Part shown: one piece after another, positions 26,155-34,370 of the stretch | Numbering within the stretch: the stretch's first letter is position 1 | Layout: each line of letters opens with the position of its first letter | Assembly (NCBI GenBank): GCA_001637315.1 | Contig: LSZA01000041.1 | Span: 1-34,964, forward strand | From: Phormidium willei BDU 130791 | Lineage (GTDB): Bacteria > Cyanobacteriota > Cyanobacteriia > Cyanobacteriales > Geitlerinemataceae | DNA length: 34,964 bases | Direction: 5' to 3' | The notes under the pieces: generated by a model | Told to the model about the DNA's origin: nothing | Seen by the model: the letters and a program-made list of their open reading frames with translations, nothing else | Databases searched by the model: none | Program-made: the position numbers and the translations under genes

Positions 26155-26793
26155 ATGTTTAGTTATCTTAAGGGTTTGTTGGTCGGTGTTCAGATGGCGG
26201 TTCCTCAGCGTCCTGTGTTGACGCTAGAGGTCAATGGCCTTGGCTATGAAGTCCAGGTTACGCCACGATTGGCGCGGGAACTCCCCGGAACTCAGCCGGA
26301 GGTCCAGGTGTTTGTGGATTTGCAACTGCGTGATGACCGTCTGTTACTGTTTGGCTTTGCAACGGCCCCGGAACGGGATCTATTTCGTCAGTTAATTCGG
26401 GCCAGTGGTGTGGGGGCTCAGTTAGCGATGGCCTTGTTGAGTACCTTAACGTTAGAGGATTTAGTGCAGGCGATCGTGTCGGGGAATCATAAGATCCTCT
26501 CGCAAACCCCCGGCGTTGGCAAGAAGACCGCCGAACGCATTTCCCTGGAGTTACGAGAAACCCTCAGCCAATGGCGAGACCCGGCCAATTTAGAGGGGGT
26601 CGCCACGGCTGGGTTGGGCGGTGACATCCTCGAAGATGTGGAGATGACCTTGTTGGCGTTGGGATATACTCCTCAGGAAGTGGTTTCGGCGTTGAATGCG
26701 GTGTCGAGTGATATGCAGTTTGGCGATCGTGAGAATGCCGAAGCCTGGATTAAGGAAGCTATTTCTTGGCTCTCGCGGGAGGTGGCTGACTAG
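26155..26793 (+). CDS. ruvA: Holliday junction branch migration protein RuvA
   Basis: A 212-residue RuvA, which binds Holliday junctions and loads the RuvB motor. An N-terminal OB fold (about 1-65: MFSYLKGLLVG, LEVNGLGYEVQV), two helix-hairpin-helix motifs (FRQLIRASGVGAQLAMALLS near 80, and ILSQTPGVGKKTAERISLEL near 115) and the C-terminal RuvB-binding domain (EDVEMTLLALGYTPQEVVSA, about 160-210) are visible. I place the start at the ATG at 26155; the TTG six bases earlier is less likely. Confidence 0.96.
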   Translation: MFSYLKGLLVGVQMAVPQRPVLTLEVNGLGYEVQVTPRLARELPGTQPEVQVFVDLQLRDDRLLLFGFATAPERDLFRQLIRASGVGAQLAMALLSTLTLEDLVQAIVSGNHKILSQTPGVGKKTAERISLELRETLSQWRDPANLEGVATAGLGGDILEDVEMTLLALGYTPQEVVSALNAVSSDMQFGDRENAEAWIKEAISWLSREVAD

Positions 26794-26824
26794 AGATTTG
26801 GGTTAACCTTCCCGCGTGCGGCTC

Positions 26825-27205
26825 CTAGTTTATCTCGTTGTCACTCTCGATGATCTCGGAGACCATACGGATGATCTCAAGATGACCCTGAGGTTGCATC
26901 TCTCGCAGCCGTCGAGCCTCCCGTAACTCCAACTCCGTCATCCGTCGTAATTCCTCATCACTGTACGCCGCACGGGTTTGACGCACATCTTCTAAGGTTT
27001 GAGTCACATGAGCCAGGGTTCCCCGAATGGCGACGTTGTTCAACTCCGCGACAACCCGATAGGTATTACGTTCTTTTCCCTGAATCGTCACCGCATCTGA
27101 TCCCCCGAACTGGTGAATCACGGCGTTTAGATAGCGATTACTCGATGCAGCGGCTTGGCGGAGACGGCGACGCTGAGGCGTAGTGGCGGTACAAGTCCGA
27201 GTCAT
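26825..27205 (-). CDS. Hypothetical protein, 126 residues
   Basis: I do not recognise this protein. It has a basic N-terminus (MTRTCTATTPQRRRLRQAA), a central mixed part (VIHQFGGSDAVTIQGKER, YRVVAELNNVAIRGTLAHV) and a long charged helix at the C-terminal side (SDEELRRMTELELREARRLR), ending acidic. Coding is supported by a good ribosome-binding site on the minus strand (GGAGAAGGGATT before ATG) and by a palindromic upstream site. It converges on ruvA with a 31-bp gap. Confidence 0.65.
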   Translation of the reverse strand: MTRTCTATTPQRRRLRQAAASSNRYLNAVIHQFGGSDAVTIQGKERNTYRVVAELNNVAIRGTLAHVTQTLEDVRQTRAAYSDEELRRMTELELREARRLREMQPQGHLEIIRMVSEIIESDNEIN

Positions 27206-27221
27206 AATCCCTTCTCCCGCA

Positions 27222-27245
27222 AATGTTGAACTTTACATCAACATT
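27222..27245. promoter_or_regulatory. Perfect inverted repeat, candidate operator
   Basis: AATGTTGA (27222-27229) and TCAACATT (27238-27245) are exact inverted repeats with an 8-bp spacer, 24 bp in all, 17 bp upstream of the start at 27205. On the minus strand TTGGAT and TAAAGT with a 17-bp spacer could be promoter boxes overlapping it, so a dimeric regulator bound here could control the 126-residue protein. Confidence 0.45.
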
Positions 27246-27262
27246 CTAACCGATCCAATCTC

Positions 27263-27330
27263 AAAGCCGCCACCCATGCCAATAAGACAAATCAAAGAAG
27301 ACATCTTTAGATGTGAACCATTGCGGCTTT
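27263..27330 (+). terminator. Two-level stem structure between the unknown gene and purT
   Basis: AAAGCCGC (27263-27270) pairs with GCGGCTTT (27323-27330), enclosing an inner hairpin ACATCT-TT-AGATGT (27301-27314). A T-rich stretch follows on the plus side (TTCCTTTT). The shape resembles a terminator or small structured RNA, but no plus-strand gene leads into it directly, so its role is uncertain. Confidence 0.3.
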
Positions 27331-27391
27331 TTCCTTTTAGAGCAAGGTTTTTGTGGTTATTTTCTAATCTAAATTGTCCCTAATTAAGTGT

Positions 27392-28567
27392 CTATTTTTC
27401 TGGATCCTCATCCCCTAACCGCACCTTAGCCGCCGCCTGGGTGGCCTTGCGACGGGCCTGCTCAATGGTGTTCCCTTTGGCCAGGGCCACCCCCATGCGA
27501 CGATAGGGACGAGCCGTTTCCTTACCAAAAAGGCGAATCTCCACATCCGCCTCAGCCAGAGCCTCATCAACCCCTTCATAAAACACTGTATCCGAATGGC
27601 GATCGCTCAAAATCACCGCACTGGCCCCTGGCGACAACACCTCAATCTTGGGAATTGGGAGACCTAAAATCGCCCGCAAATGTAACTCAAACTCATTGAG
27701 ATTTTGCGAAACCATCGTTACCATCCCCGTATCATGGGGACGGGGGGACAACTCGGAGAAAATCACCTCATCTTGAGTCACAAAAAACTCAACCCCGAAA
27801 ATTCCGGCCCCCCCTAACGCCGAGGTGACGGTTTTCGCCATCTCCTGGGCCTGGGTAATTTTCGCCTGGGACAATCCCACCGGCTGCCAAGATTCCTGAT
27901 AATCACCTCGTTCTTGACGATGGCCAATGGGGGGACAAAACAGAGTACTTCCATTCCACTGACGCAGGGTTAAGAGGGTAATTTCGACCTCAAAGTTAAT
28001 AAACTCTTCCACAATCACCCGCTCACTCTCGCCGCGAGATCCCGTCATGGCGTACTCCCAGGCCTGGACGACCTCCTCAGGAGAGCGAACCACCGATTGG
28101 CCTTTCCCGGAGGAAGACATGACCGGTTTGACGACATTGGGAAATCCTAACTCCCGAGAAATGGCCTCTAAACTGGCTAAATCATTGGCGTAGCCGTAGC
28201 GAGGGGTACGCAGGCCTAACTCGCGGTGGGCCAATTCCCGGATGCGATCGCGGTTCATGGTGTAGTTGGTAGCCGCCGCCGTGGGGATGATGCGAAACCC
28301 CTGGCGTTCTAAGTCGAGTAACTTACTGGTGCGGATGGCTTCAATCTCAGGAACCACATAATCCGGCTGATGGTGTTTCACCAATCGCTCCAACGCATCC
28401 CCATCCTGCATCGACACCACTTCAGCGATATCCGCCACTTGCATGGCCGGTGCATTCTCGTAGCGATCGACCGCAATCACCGTATTTCCTAACCGTTGCG
28501 CGGCGATGACAACTTCTTTCCCCAGTTCACCGGAACCGAGCAACATCAATTTTTGAGGAAGTTTCAC
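27392..28567 (-). CDS. purT: Formate-dependent phosphoribosylglycinamide formyltransferase PurT
   Basis: A 391-residue ATP-grasp enzyme that makes formyl-GAR from GAR, formate and ATP in purine synthesis, bypassing the folate-dependent PurN. The N-terminal LMLLGSGELGKEVVIAAQRL and VVPEIEAI motifs bind substrate. The ATP-grasp part shows VVKPVMSSSGKGQSVVR near 147, VIVEEFINFEVEITLLTLR near 185, FGVEFFV near 262 and ELSPRPHDTGMVTMVSQ near 276. The C-terminal RMGVALAKG motif is complete. Length is normal. An extended -10 promoter lies just upstream. Confidence 0.97.
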   Translation of the reverse strand: MKLPQKLMLLGSGELGKEVVIAAQRLGNTVIAVDRYENAPAMQVADIAEVVSMQDGDALERLVKHHQPDYVVPEIEAIRTSKLLDLERQGFRIIPTAAATNYTMNRDRIRELAHRELGLRTPRYGYANDLASLEAISRELGFPNVVKPVMSSSGKGQSVVRSPEEVVQAWEYAMTGSRGESERVIVEEFINFEVEITLLTLRQWNGSTLFCPPIGHRQERGDYQESWQPVGLSQAKITQAQEMAKTVTSALGGAGIFGVEFFVTQDEVIFSELSPRPHDTGMVTMVSQNLNEFELHLRAILGLPIPKIEVLSPGASAVILSDRHSDTVFYEGVDEALAEADVEIRLFGKETARPYRRMGVALAKGNTIEQARRKATQAAAKVRLGDEDPEK

Positions 28568-28599
28568 AGGTAATGCAGATGATTGAAAAACAAGTCCCG

Positions 28600-28608
28600 A
28601 TTATAGCA
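28600..28608 (-). promoter_or_regulatory. Extended -10 promoter of purT
   Basis: Read on the minus strand the sequence is TGCTATAAT, a TG-N-TATAAT extended -10 with a perfect hexamer. No recognisable -35 is found. The start point would be near 28593, giving a leader of about 26 nt. I see no PurR-like or purine riboswitch structure in so short a leader. Confidence 0.6.
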
Positions 28609-28736
28609 AAATCCGAGTCATGGGGGAGGTTCGCTCAGGAGAGGGCATCTCCGGTACGTCTAGCTCAGGCTCCCGGTCTTGGCTAGTGCTAAACTGAGCT
28701 TAAAGTGCCTAGAATGAAGGTTTAAGGCGGTTTAAC

Positions 28737-28989
28737 TTAGGCAGAAATAAGCGTTTCAACAGGAATTGTTAGGTCGGGAAACGCTAGGGGAGAAATCGTC
28801 CCATCTTTTAAGGTTTTTTTTAGAGCCATAATCCCGTCCTCTGGGGTCTTGGTGAACCACTAATTCTCGGGTTCGCAGATTCACGAGCCAATATTCAGGG
28901 ATTCCGGCTTTAGCATAGATATGATATTTGACCGTCGCATCTTTCTCTAAACTGGTATTCGCATATTCAAGCACCCAGAAAATATTTTC
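28737..28989 (-). pseudogene. Uma2 family (DUF820) nuclease-like fragment with a homopolymer frameshift
   Basis: The minus-strand frame reads ENIFWVLEYANTSLEKDATV, YAKAGIPEYWLVNLRTRELV, then DYGSKK. After an A8 run (T8 at 28814-28821 on the plus strand) it continues sensibly only in the next frame: LKDGTISPLAFPDLTIPVET and LISA, with a stop at 28737. Removing one A restores a normal Uma2 C-terminus. The N-terminal two-thirds of the family (about 190 residues) are missing, replaced by a topA relic. Either a pseudogene, or a sequencing error in the homopolymer on an already truncated gene. Confidence 0.75.
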
Positions 28990-29171
28990 AGGATGTGGAG
29001 ATGCGATCGAGGGTGGCTTCCATTTTGGCGGTGAATTGTATCCACCAAGTCCGGGAAGTCGTTTTCCAGCAGGCTACAGACGGCGAAGGCGGTGAAGCTG
29101 GGAACGAGGGCGTTGTTGCTCCTCTGGGCATAGCCGCGCTCAATGATAGTGCCGATGATGCTGGCGAACGA
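28988..29171 (-). pseudogene. Relic of DNA topoisomerase I (topA), about 60 residues
   Basis: No ORF marks this stretch, but its minus-strand translation reads SFASIIGTIIERGYAQRSNN, then ALVPSFTAFAVCSLLENDFP and DLVDT. After one missing base near 29035-29042 it continues QFTAKMEATLDRISTS and stops. This matches the conserved TopA segment of the type R-P-S-T-Y-A-S-I-I-x-T-I-Q-x-R-G-Y ... LVPTxxAFAV ... FPDLVDxxFTAxMExxLDxIA. Only this piece, about 60 of some 700-900 residues, is present. Its downstream end abuts the Uma2 fragment and its upstream end meets a palindrome, so it is a recombination scar. Confidence 0.8.
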
Positions 29172-29188
29172 TTTTTCTTAAGAAAAAT
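29171..29188. repeat. Perfect 18-bp palindrome at the edge of the topA relic
   Basis: ATTTTTCTTAAGAAAAAT is fully self-complementary and lies exactly where recognisable topA sequence stops. It could be a junction scar or an operator for the channel gene downstream. Confidence 0.5.
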
Positions 29189-29251
29189 TTTCTTTTTCAG
29201 ATGGTCACCGATAAGTTACAGTAATTTTACTTAGAAATTTCAGGCAAACGC

Positions 29252-29257
29252 TATACT
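29252..29257 (+). promoter_or_regulatory. -10 box of the MscS-family gene
   Basis: TATACT lies about 40 bp before the ATG at 29297. The -35 region is AT-rich without a good hexamer, so this is a modest prediction. Confidence 0.35.
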
Positions 29258-29296
29258 CCATGGCAACGCATTGTCTTCCCTGCATCTTTCCTAGTC

Positions 29297-31447
29297 ATGC
29301 AACATAAATTCTTTGTTCGCCTCCGAGTCGTATTGGCTACTGGTTTCCTTTCCCTGACCGTTTCGGCTGGTGTTCCAGCGATGGCTCAAGAAGCAGAGTC
29401 TGGCGCTGGGGAGAGTCCAGTGTTCCTCGAATCGACCATCTCGCCTGATGCTGACCCGTCTGCCGCAACGACGATCGAGAATATACAGATTCCGATCGAA
29501 GAACTTCGGCTGAGGCTCCGACCCCTAACCCTAGGGGATTTGGAAAATGAAGCCGCTGCCTGGTTCTCAATTCTGAAAAATAAAGTTGAAGAAATCTCAA
29601 ATGCCGAGATTGCAATCCGACGAGCCAATCAGGTAATCGCTCTTCAACAGGAAGCAAGCACTGCACTGAGTGAGGCAGAAGTAGAACTAACTGAGGCAGA
29701 AGCTGAGCTCGAAGCGACCAGCGAAGGAACGGCGGAATACCAAGAAGCCGCCCAGCGTGTCGAAGCCGCCAGAGAATCCTTTCGAGAAGCACAGCGGTCT
29801 CTCGAAGAGGTACTCGAAAGGAAGGAGGAACTCCAAGGGGACGAAGCGCTGCAAGAAACGCTCGAAGAGGCTGGTGAGGAGGGGAGGCGAGGACAAGCCC
29901 GGGAAGTTTTACAGCAAGCCAGAGACGCTCGCGATGAGCTGACGGCAGGCAGTGAAGCTTACGAGACCGCGACGGAAAATATCAATGCACTTGATCAAGC
30001 GCTGGTAGACGCAGAGGCCGCCGCCGAAGATCTCGACTCTGCCGTGCCGGAGTCTCAAGAGGCTGAAGAAGCCCGGCAAAATCTCGAACAAGTTGAAACC
30101 TCTGTTCAGGAAATTGTGGACACAATTCTGGCATCGGGTCTCGTCGAGGTTGAGGACAACACCGCAGAAGTTGTTGAACCCGGTCAGTCCGAGGAACAGC
30201 TAGAAGACGTGGCCGAAGATCAATTGCCAGCGGCCGAGGCTGGTGATGTCCAAGATGAAGGTCAAGTCGATACCGAGAGCTTGGGTGAAACCGCTGAGCA
30301 GCTCGATATTTCGGCAGAGCAGGACGAAGCGCTCAAGACTCAGCTCCTGGAAAATGTTACCGCTCTGCAAGGCGATCGCACTGTCATTATTGATCGTCTC
30401 AACGTCGTCCTCGAAGAACTCGAACGCAAAGGCGGCGACCCGACCTCTTATCAGCGTTACATCAATGCGGTCACCGTCATTGAAATTGACGTAACCGATA
30501 CTGAGGGGTTGGGCATACGTATCTGGAGCTGGTTGAAGTCAGAAGAGGGCGGCTTACGCTGGGGGATTGGCATCGGAAAATTTTCTGGTATCGTCCTAGT
30601 TTCACTTCTCCTATCCCGTGTCATCGCATCGCTAACCCGCAAGACCCTGAGACAAATCAGTGCCGTCTCGAACCTATTTCGCGAGTTCCTCGTCATTGTC
30701 GTCGAGCGCGGTATAGTCGTAGTTGGCTTCCTCGTTGCGCTCACGTCACTTGGCGTCAGCCTCGGGCCTCTCCTAGCTGTCTTTGGAGGGGTCAGCTTTG
30801 TCTTAGCCTTCGCACTCCAGAGCAATCTCGGGAACTTTGCTAGCGGTCTGATGCTGCTCTTCTACAAACCCTTTGATGTCGGCGATTTCGTTATTATCCC
30901 GGGACTGGGGCAGAAAGGTTACGTGCGCGACATTACTCTGGCGAACACGACCTTCAATCACTATGACGGCAAGATCATAACTGTTCCGAACTCGACGGTT
31001 TGGGGTTCGACAATTCAGAACTTGCTGCCGAATGACGAGCGACTAGTGGAATTTATGTTTGTCATCAACTCCAACGACGACGCGGTGGCAATGGAAGAAA
31101 GCTGGACGCGAGTTGTTGAAGCACACCCGGATACGGTGAAAGAAAAATGGTACATGAGTTGCCCGTTTGTGAGTCCTGCAGACGGTACAGTTTGGTTTTG
31201 GTGCGGTGCTTTTGCACCGAAGACAGGCTTCTGGGATGTCTATACTGACCTCTACAACAATTACATGGCAGAACTGCGCAAAGCTGGCATCACTGTTGGG
31301 GTTATCAAGCATGAAAACTATGCTTACATTCGTGACAGTTCCGAACTCAGCGATCGCATTACTGCCGCCCAGAATGGAGACCACCACGAGGTGATGCATG
31401 GTGGAAGTGGCCACGCAGAGTCTATTGTTGAGCCAGGCAGGGAGTAA
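29297..31447 (+). CDS. MscS-family mechanosensitive channel with large periplasmic coiled-coil domain
   Basis: A 716-residue protein. A signal peptide (about 1-30, ending AMAQ) leads to a very acidic, alanine- and glutamate-rich coiled-coil region spanning about 60-390, much of it with heptad character. Three transmembrane segments follow (about 425-445, 460-480, 485-515), the third with the pore-lining FALQSNLGNFASGLMLLFYK. The MscS beta domain has FDVGDFVIIPGLGQKGYVRD and ITVPNSTVWGSTIQNL, and the alpha-beta C-terminal domain is complete. Such channels release solutes on hypo-osmotic shock. The long extracytoplasmic part may gate or tether it. It neighbours a methyltransferase and a solute symporter, which suggests an osmolyte-related group. 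Confidence 0.9.
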   Translation: MQHKFFVRLRVVLATGFLSLTVSAGVPAMAQEAESGAGESPVFLESTISPDADPSAATTIENIQIPIEELRLRLRPLTLGDLENEAAAWFSILKNKVEEISNAEIAIRRANQVIALQQEASTALSEAEVELTEAEAELEATSEGTAEYQEAAQRVEAARESFREAQRSLEEVLERKEELQGDEALQETLEEAGEEGRRGQAREVLQQARDARDELTAGSEAYETATENINALDQALVDAEAAAEDLDSAVPESQEAEEARQNLEQVETSVQEIVDTILASGLVEVEDNTAEVVEPGQSEEQLEDVAEDQLPAAEAGDVQDEGQVDTESLGETAEQLDISAEQDEALKTQLLENVTALQGDRTVIIDRLNVVLEELERKGGDPTSYQRYINAVTVIEIDVTDTEGLGIRIWSWLKSEEGGLRWGIGIGKFSGIVLVSLLLSRVIASLTRKTLRQISAVSNLFREFLVIVVERGIVVVGFLVALTSLGVSLGPLLAVFGGVSFVLAFALQSNLGNFASGLMLLFYKPFDVGDFVIIPGLGQKGYVRDITLANTTFNHYDGKIITVPNSTVWGSTIQNLLPNDERLVEFMFVINSNDDAVAMEESWTRVVEAHPDTVKEKWYMSCPFVSPADGTVWFWCGAFAPKTGFWDVYTDLYNNYMAELRKAGITVGVIKHENYAYIRDSSELSDRITAAQNGDHHEVMHGGSGHAESIVEPGRE

Positions 31448-31476
31448 CACAATCTGGCTTAATCAACCAATCCTGC

Positions 31477-31514
31477 AGAGAGGCTTTGGGTAAATGTTAA
31501 ATTTAAGCCTCTCT
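31477..31514 (+). terminator. 10-bp stem after the MscS-family gene
   Basis: AGAGAGGCTT (31477-31486) pairs with AAGCCTCTCT (31505-31514) around an AT-rich 18-base loop that can itself pair partly. Only two T residues follow, so it may end transcription weakly or protect the 3' end of the mRNA. Confidence 0.45.
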
Positions 31515-31648
31515 TCATGAGACTCATCAATAACGTTCAATTAATTTGTGGACAAGCTAGAATGACTAGATTATCGATAAAATCTGCGATTTCTAGGATC
31601 CGCGTGTAACTGAGTCAGAGTCATTAGATCTTCATCTATCACTGAAAA

Positions 31649-32773
31649 ATGGTAACAGGTTTCAAGTTTGAAAAAGAAGAAGATTTCAACCCTGAGGTTA
31701 TGGGTCGTTCTCTTTGCATGAATTTTGATGCTGTTGTTAGCTCATTCGCTCGGAATCCAGAGGAGAGAGTCCTCGGAGCACTGAGTAGCTACATCTACGA
31801 TATGCCGCAGTATCCGGGCGATCGAGTAAACGGTGGTGTTTACTACTCGCGCTACGTGAAGCTACCAACTTCTCTGATTCCACAAAAACAGCCTTCCTTG
31901 CTCAAGCAATTTGCTTCAATAGTTCGGGAGTATGTCGGTGTCGGAGCGTCATTTTTTGACCTGGGTCCAGGGCCGGAATGGTCGGTGATGAAAAATACGA
32001 TTCCGCCTTTGAGAATCTTAGAGCCTTCAGAATATTTTGCGGTTGATATAGAACTCGAATTCACGACAGAAGCTTGTAAAGTTGTTGCCCGAGAATTTCT
32101 AGATATTTCAGCGCAGGGTGCCGCTGTTGATTTTCACTCTCAGTGTCTACCACGTCACAATTCTGATACTTCTATTATTTGGTATCCTGGGTCAACTCTT
32201 GGAAATCTTCCGGCTAAACCCGGGGAGAGATTTAGCGAAAATAAGTTTGTTCTCAAGCATCTCAAGCAGCTTAAAAAAATCGATTCATCTTCTGAATATT
32301 CATCTTCTCAATCAAGCCAAAATGAGCAGCGCTATCTAGTTTTGCTCATGGACAGTCGAAAGGATAGGGTAGATTCTATGGTGAATCTGTACAGTTCAGC
32401 AGAGGCGAAAGGGTGCTTTATCAGTATTTTACACAAGCTCAAAAGAGACTTACAGGCGCATGACTTCAATCCAGAAGCATTCTCATATAGTCCTCGTTGG
32501 AACGATTATAGTAGTGTTGTCGAGCATCAATTTACGGCTTTAGAAACTCAAGAATTTTTAATAACCGACTGCTTTACGGGGCGAGAAGAGACGATCCAAG
32601 TCTTGAATGGTGAAAGCTATACTTTAGCGAATTCAATGAAACCGAGTTATGAAGAAATGAAGTCCTTACTGTCACGTTCGGGATGGGAAACTTTAATATC
32701 AAAGTGGGATACGGAACGACAGTTATATATTCTTTTGGCGCAAGCTTCAGGACTAGAAAAACAATCAACGTGA
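31649..32773 (+). CDS. EgtD-like SAM-dependent methyltransferase (Methyltransf_33 family)
   Basis: A 374-residue class I methyltransferase with EgtD-type motifs: SAM loop FFDLGPG at 102-108, YFAVDIE near 130, and WYPGSTLGNLP at 178-188, equivalent to the F-x-G-S/T-T-x-G-N of EgtD whose Asn contacts the histidine substrate. The C-terminal part has NGESYTLANSMKPSYEEM near 315-332 in place of the EgtD E-x-S-x-K/R region, with extra residues, so the amino acid bound may not be histidine. An inserted Ser-rich loop lies near 215-225. No EgtB is adjacent, so ergothioneine synthesis is not implied. The gene is AT-rich relative to its neighbours and lies 135 bp before a symporter, which suggests that they share a substrate. 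Confidence 0.8.
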   Translation: MVTGFKFEKEEDFNPEVMGRSLCMNFDAVVSSFARNPEERVLGALSSYIYDMPQYPGDRVNGGVYYSRYVKLPTSLIPQKQPSLLKQFASIVREYVGVGASFFDLGPGPEWSVMKNTIPPLRILEPSEYFAVDIELEFTTEACKVVAREFLDISAQGAAVDFHSQCLPRHNSDTSIIWYPGSTLGNLPAKPGERFSENKFVLKHLKQLKKIDSSSEYSSSQSSQNEQRYLVLLMDSRKDRVDSMVNLYSSAEAKGCFISILHKLKRDLQAHDFNPEAFSYSPRWNDYSSVVEHQFTALETQEFLITDCFTGREETIQVLNGESYTLANSMKPSYEEMKSLLSRSGWETLISKWDTERQLYILLAQASGLEKQST

Positions 32774-32908
32774 TCGTTGAATCTTGCTAAAGCAGACTGA
32801 CAAAATTCTGGAATGGGTGTCCTCAGCTTGGTGTCAAAACCAAACCTTTCAGCTAGACTAACGAACCTTCTCAGGACTGTTACCAAGATTCAGCGTAATC
32901 CAAATTCT

Positions 32909-34336
32909 ATGCCTACAACTTTACCGATCGCACTCAGCTTTATTATCTTTTTGTTGCTGTTTACCGGTGTTGGCCTGGTTGCGGCTACGTACACAAAGAA
33001 TACAACGGCGGATTACTTACTGGCTAGTCGCAGCATCAATCCTTGGATGACTGGGCTGTCGGCCTTTGCGACCGCCCACAGTGGCGGTATGTTTATCAGC
33101 ATGTTGGGCTGGACTTACCAAGTGGGAATTTCGTCAGTGTGGCTACTCGTAGGCTGGTTTTTAGGGGACTACTTAGCTTGGTTTTTCGTACACCAGCGGC
33201 TGCGCGTGGTCTCCGAGGAGAGCAATGCCGAAACAGTCGGGGCATTTTTGGCGGGAGGAGATCGACAGAACCGCCCAATCGCTGTAGTTTCGGCGCTAAC
33301 AACAATTGCTTTTCTGGGGGCATATGCTGCATCCCAACTGCTGGCAGGTAGCAAGGCACTCCACGGAATTTTCGGTTGGGACTATAGCTTCTCTATCGTG
33401 CTCGGTGCGGCGATCGTTATTACCTACTGCTTCTCGGGCGGAATTCGTGCTTCAATTTGGACTGATGTAATCCAGGGTGTCGTGATGATGCTGGCCATGC
33501 TGGTAATGGTCGTGGTGGCACTGAGCGCTTGCGGTGGTTTTAGCCAAATGTGGCAGCAGTTAGCCGCGATCGATCCGTCACTGGTCGATCCGGTACCACA
33601 AGGCTTGCAGTTCGGGTTTGGCCTCTTTTTGCTCAGCTGGCTGGCAGCGGGCATCGGCGCAGTCGGTCAACCACACATCATGGTGCGGGCAATGACCATC
33701 GATCGCGCAGAAAACATGAGCGTGACCCGCAATCTTTATGCAGCCTCTTACGTTCTTTTCTCTTCGTTTACGGTACTGGTTGGCCTAAGCGCTCGGGTGT
33801 TGCTGCCAGGGCTGATGCAGGGGGGCGACCCAGAGCTAGCACTCCCGGAGTTGGCGATCGCCCTACTGCCTGCTTTGGCGGTGGGAGCTATTCTGGCCGG
33901 AGTGTTTGCGGCGGTCGTCTCGACAGCAGACTCTCAAATTTTGTCCTGCTCAGCAGCACTCACTCAGGATTTATTCCCCAAACTCTCACACTCCTACCAA
34001 TTCGCGAAGGTGGGAACCGTTGTGGTGACGGCAATCGTCTTGGCGATCGCCCTAGCGAGTAATCAAGAAGTTTTCGCGCTGGGTGTATTTGCCTGGTCGG
34101 CTTTAGCTTCGGGGCTAGGGCCGCTGCTAGTGGTAAGGGCGTGGCGCTGGCCTGTTAGTCGTGGAGTCGCTGTAGCGATGATGTTAGCAGGTCTGGTAGC
34201 AGCAATAAGCTGGAACGTAATTTTCCAACTGTCGGAGTCGATCTATGAAGTACTACCAGGAATGGCTACAGGGTTTCTCGTGTATGGCGCAGCACAGTTT
34301 TTTGATCGAGATCATACGGATGGGCAAGATGCCTGA
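32909..34336 (+). CDS. Sodium:solute symporter (SSS family, PutP-like)
   Basis: A 475-residue SSS-family transporter with about twelve or thirteen membrane segments. The family's early motif is DYLLASRSINPWMTGLSAFA (about 36-55), followed by SGGMFISMLGWTY and SGGIRASIWTDVIQG near 175-190. The substrate and sodium site region GAVGQPHIMVRAM is near 250, and STADSQILSCSAAL near 345. PutP-type members import proline, pantothenate, betaines or similar compounds. I take the ATG at 32909, which begins the first membrane segment; the frame runs back to 32813 but that part is polar and lacks coding support. It follows the EgtD-like gene on the same strand. Confidence 0.88.
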   Translation: MPTTLPIALSFIIFLLLFTGVGLVAATYTKNTTADYLLASRSINPWMTGLSAFATAHSGGMFISMLGWTYQVGISSVWLLVGWFLGDYLAWFFVHQRLRVVSEESNAETVGAFLAGGDRQNRPIAVVSALTTIAFLGAYAASQLLAGSKALHGIFGWDYSFSIVLGAAIVITYCFSGGIRASIWTDVIQGVVMMLAMLVMVVVALSACGGFSQMWQQLAAIDPSLVDPVPQGLQFGFGLFLLSWLAAGIGAVGQPHIMVRAMTIDRAENMSVTRNLYAASYVLFSSFTVLVGLSARVLLPGLMQGGDPELALPELAIALLPALAVGAILAGVFAAVVSTADSQILSCSAALTQDLFPKLSHSYQFAKVGTVVVTAIVLAIALASNQEVFALGVFAWSALASGLGPLLVVRAWRWPVSRGVAVAMMLAGLVAAISWNVIFQLSESIYEVLPGMATGFLVYGAAQFFDRDHTDGQDA

Positions 34337-34370
34337 CCCCACATTCCGCAGGTAAAATTAGGAGAGTACT

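Noticed and set aside
31649-32773. Ergothioneine biosynthesis gene egtD
   Set aside because: No EgtB neighbour, an insertion in the substrate-binding end and a linked symporter argue against naming it egtD.
32813-32908. N-terminal extension of the symporter
   Set aside because: The 32 extra residues are polar, precede the first membrane segment and do not match SSS family starts.
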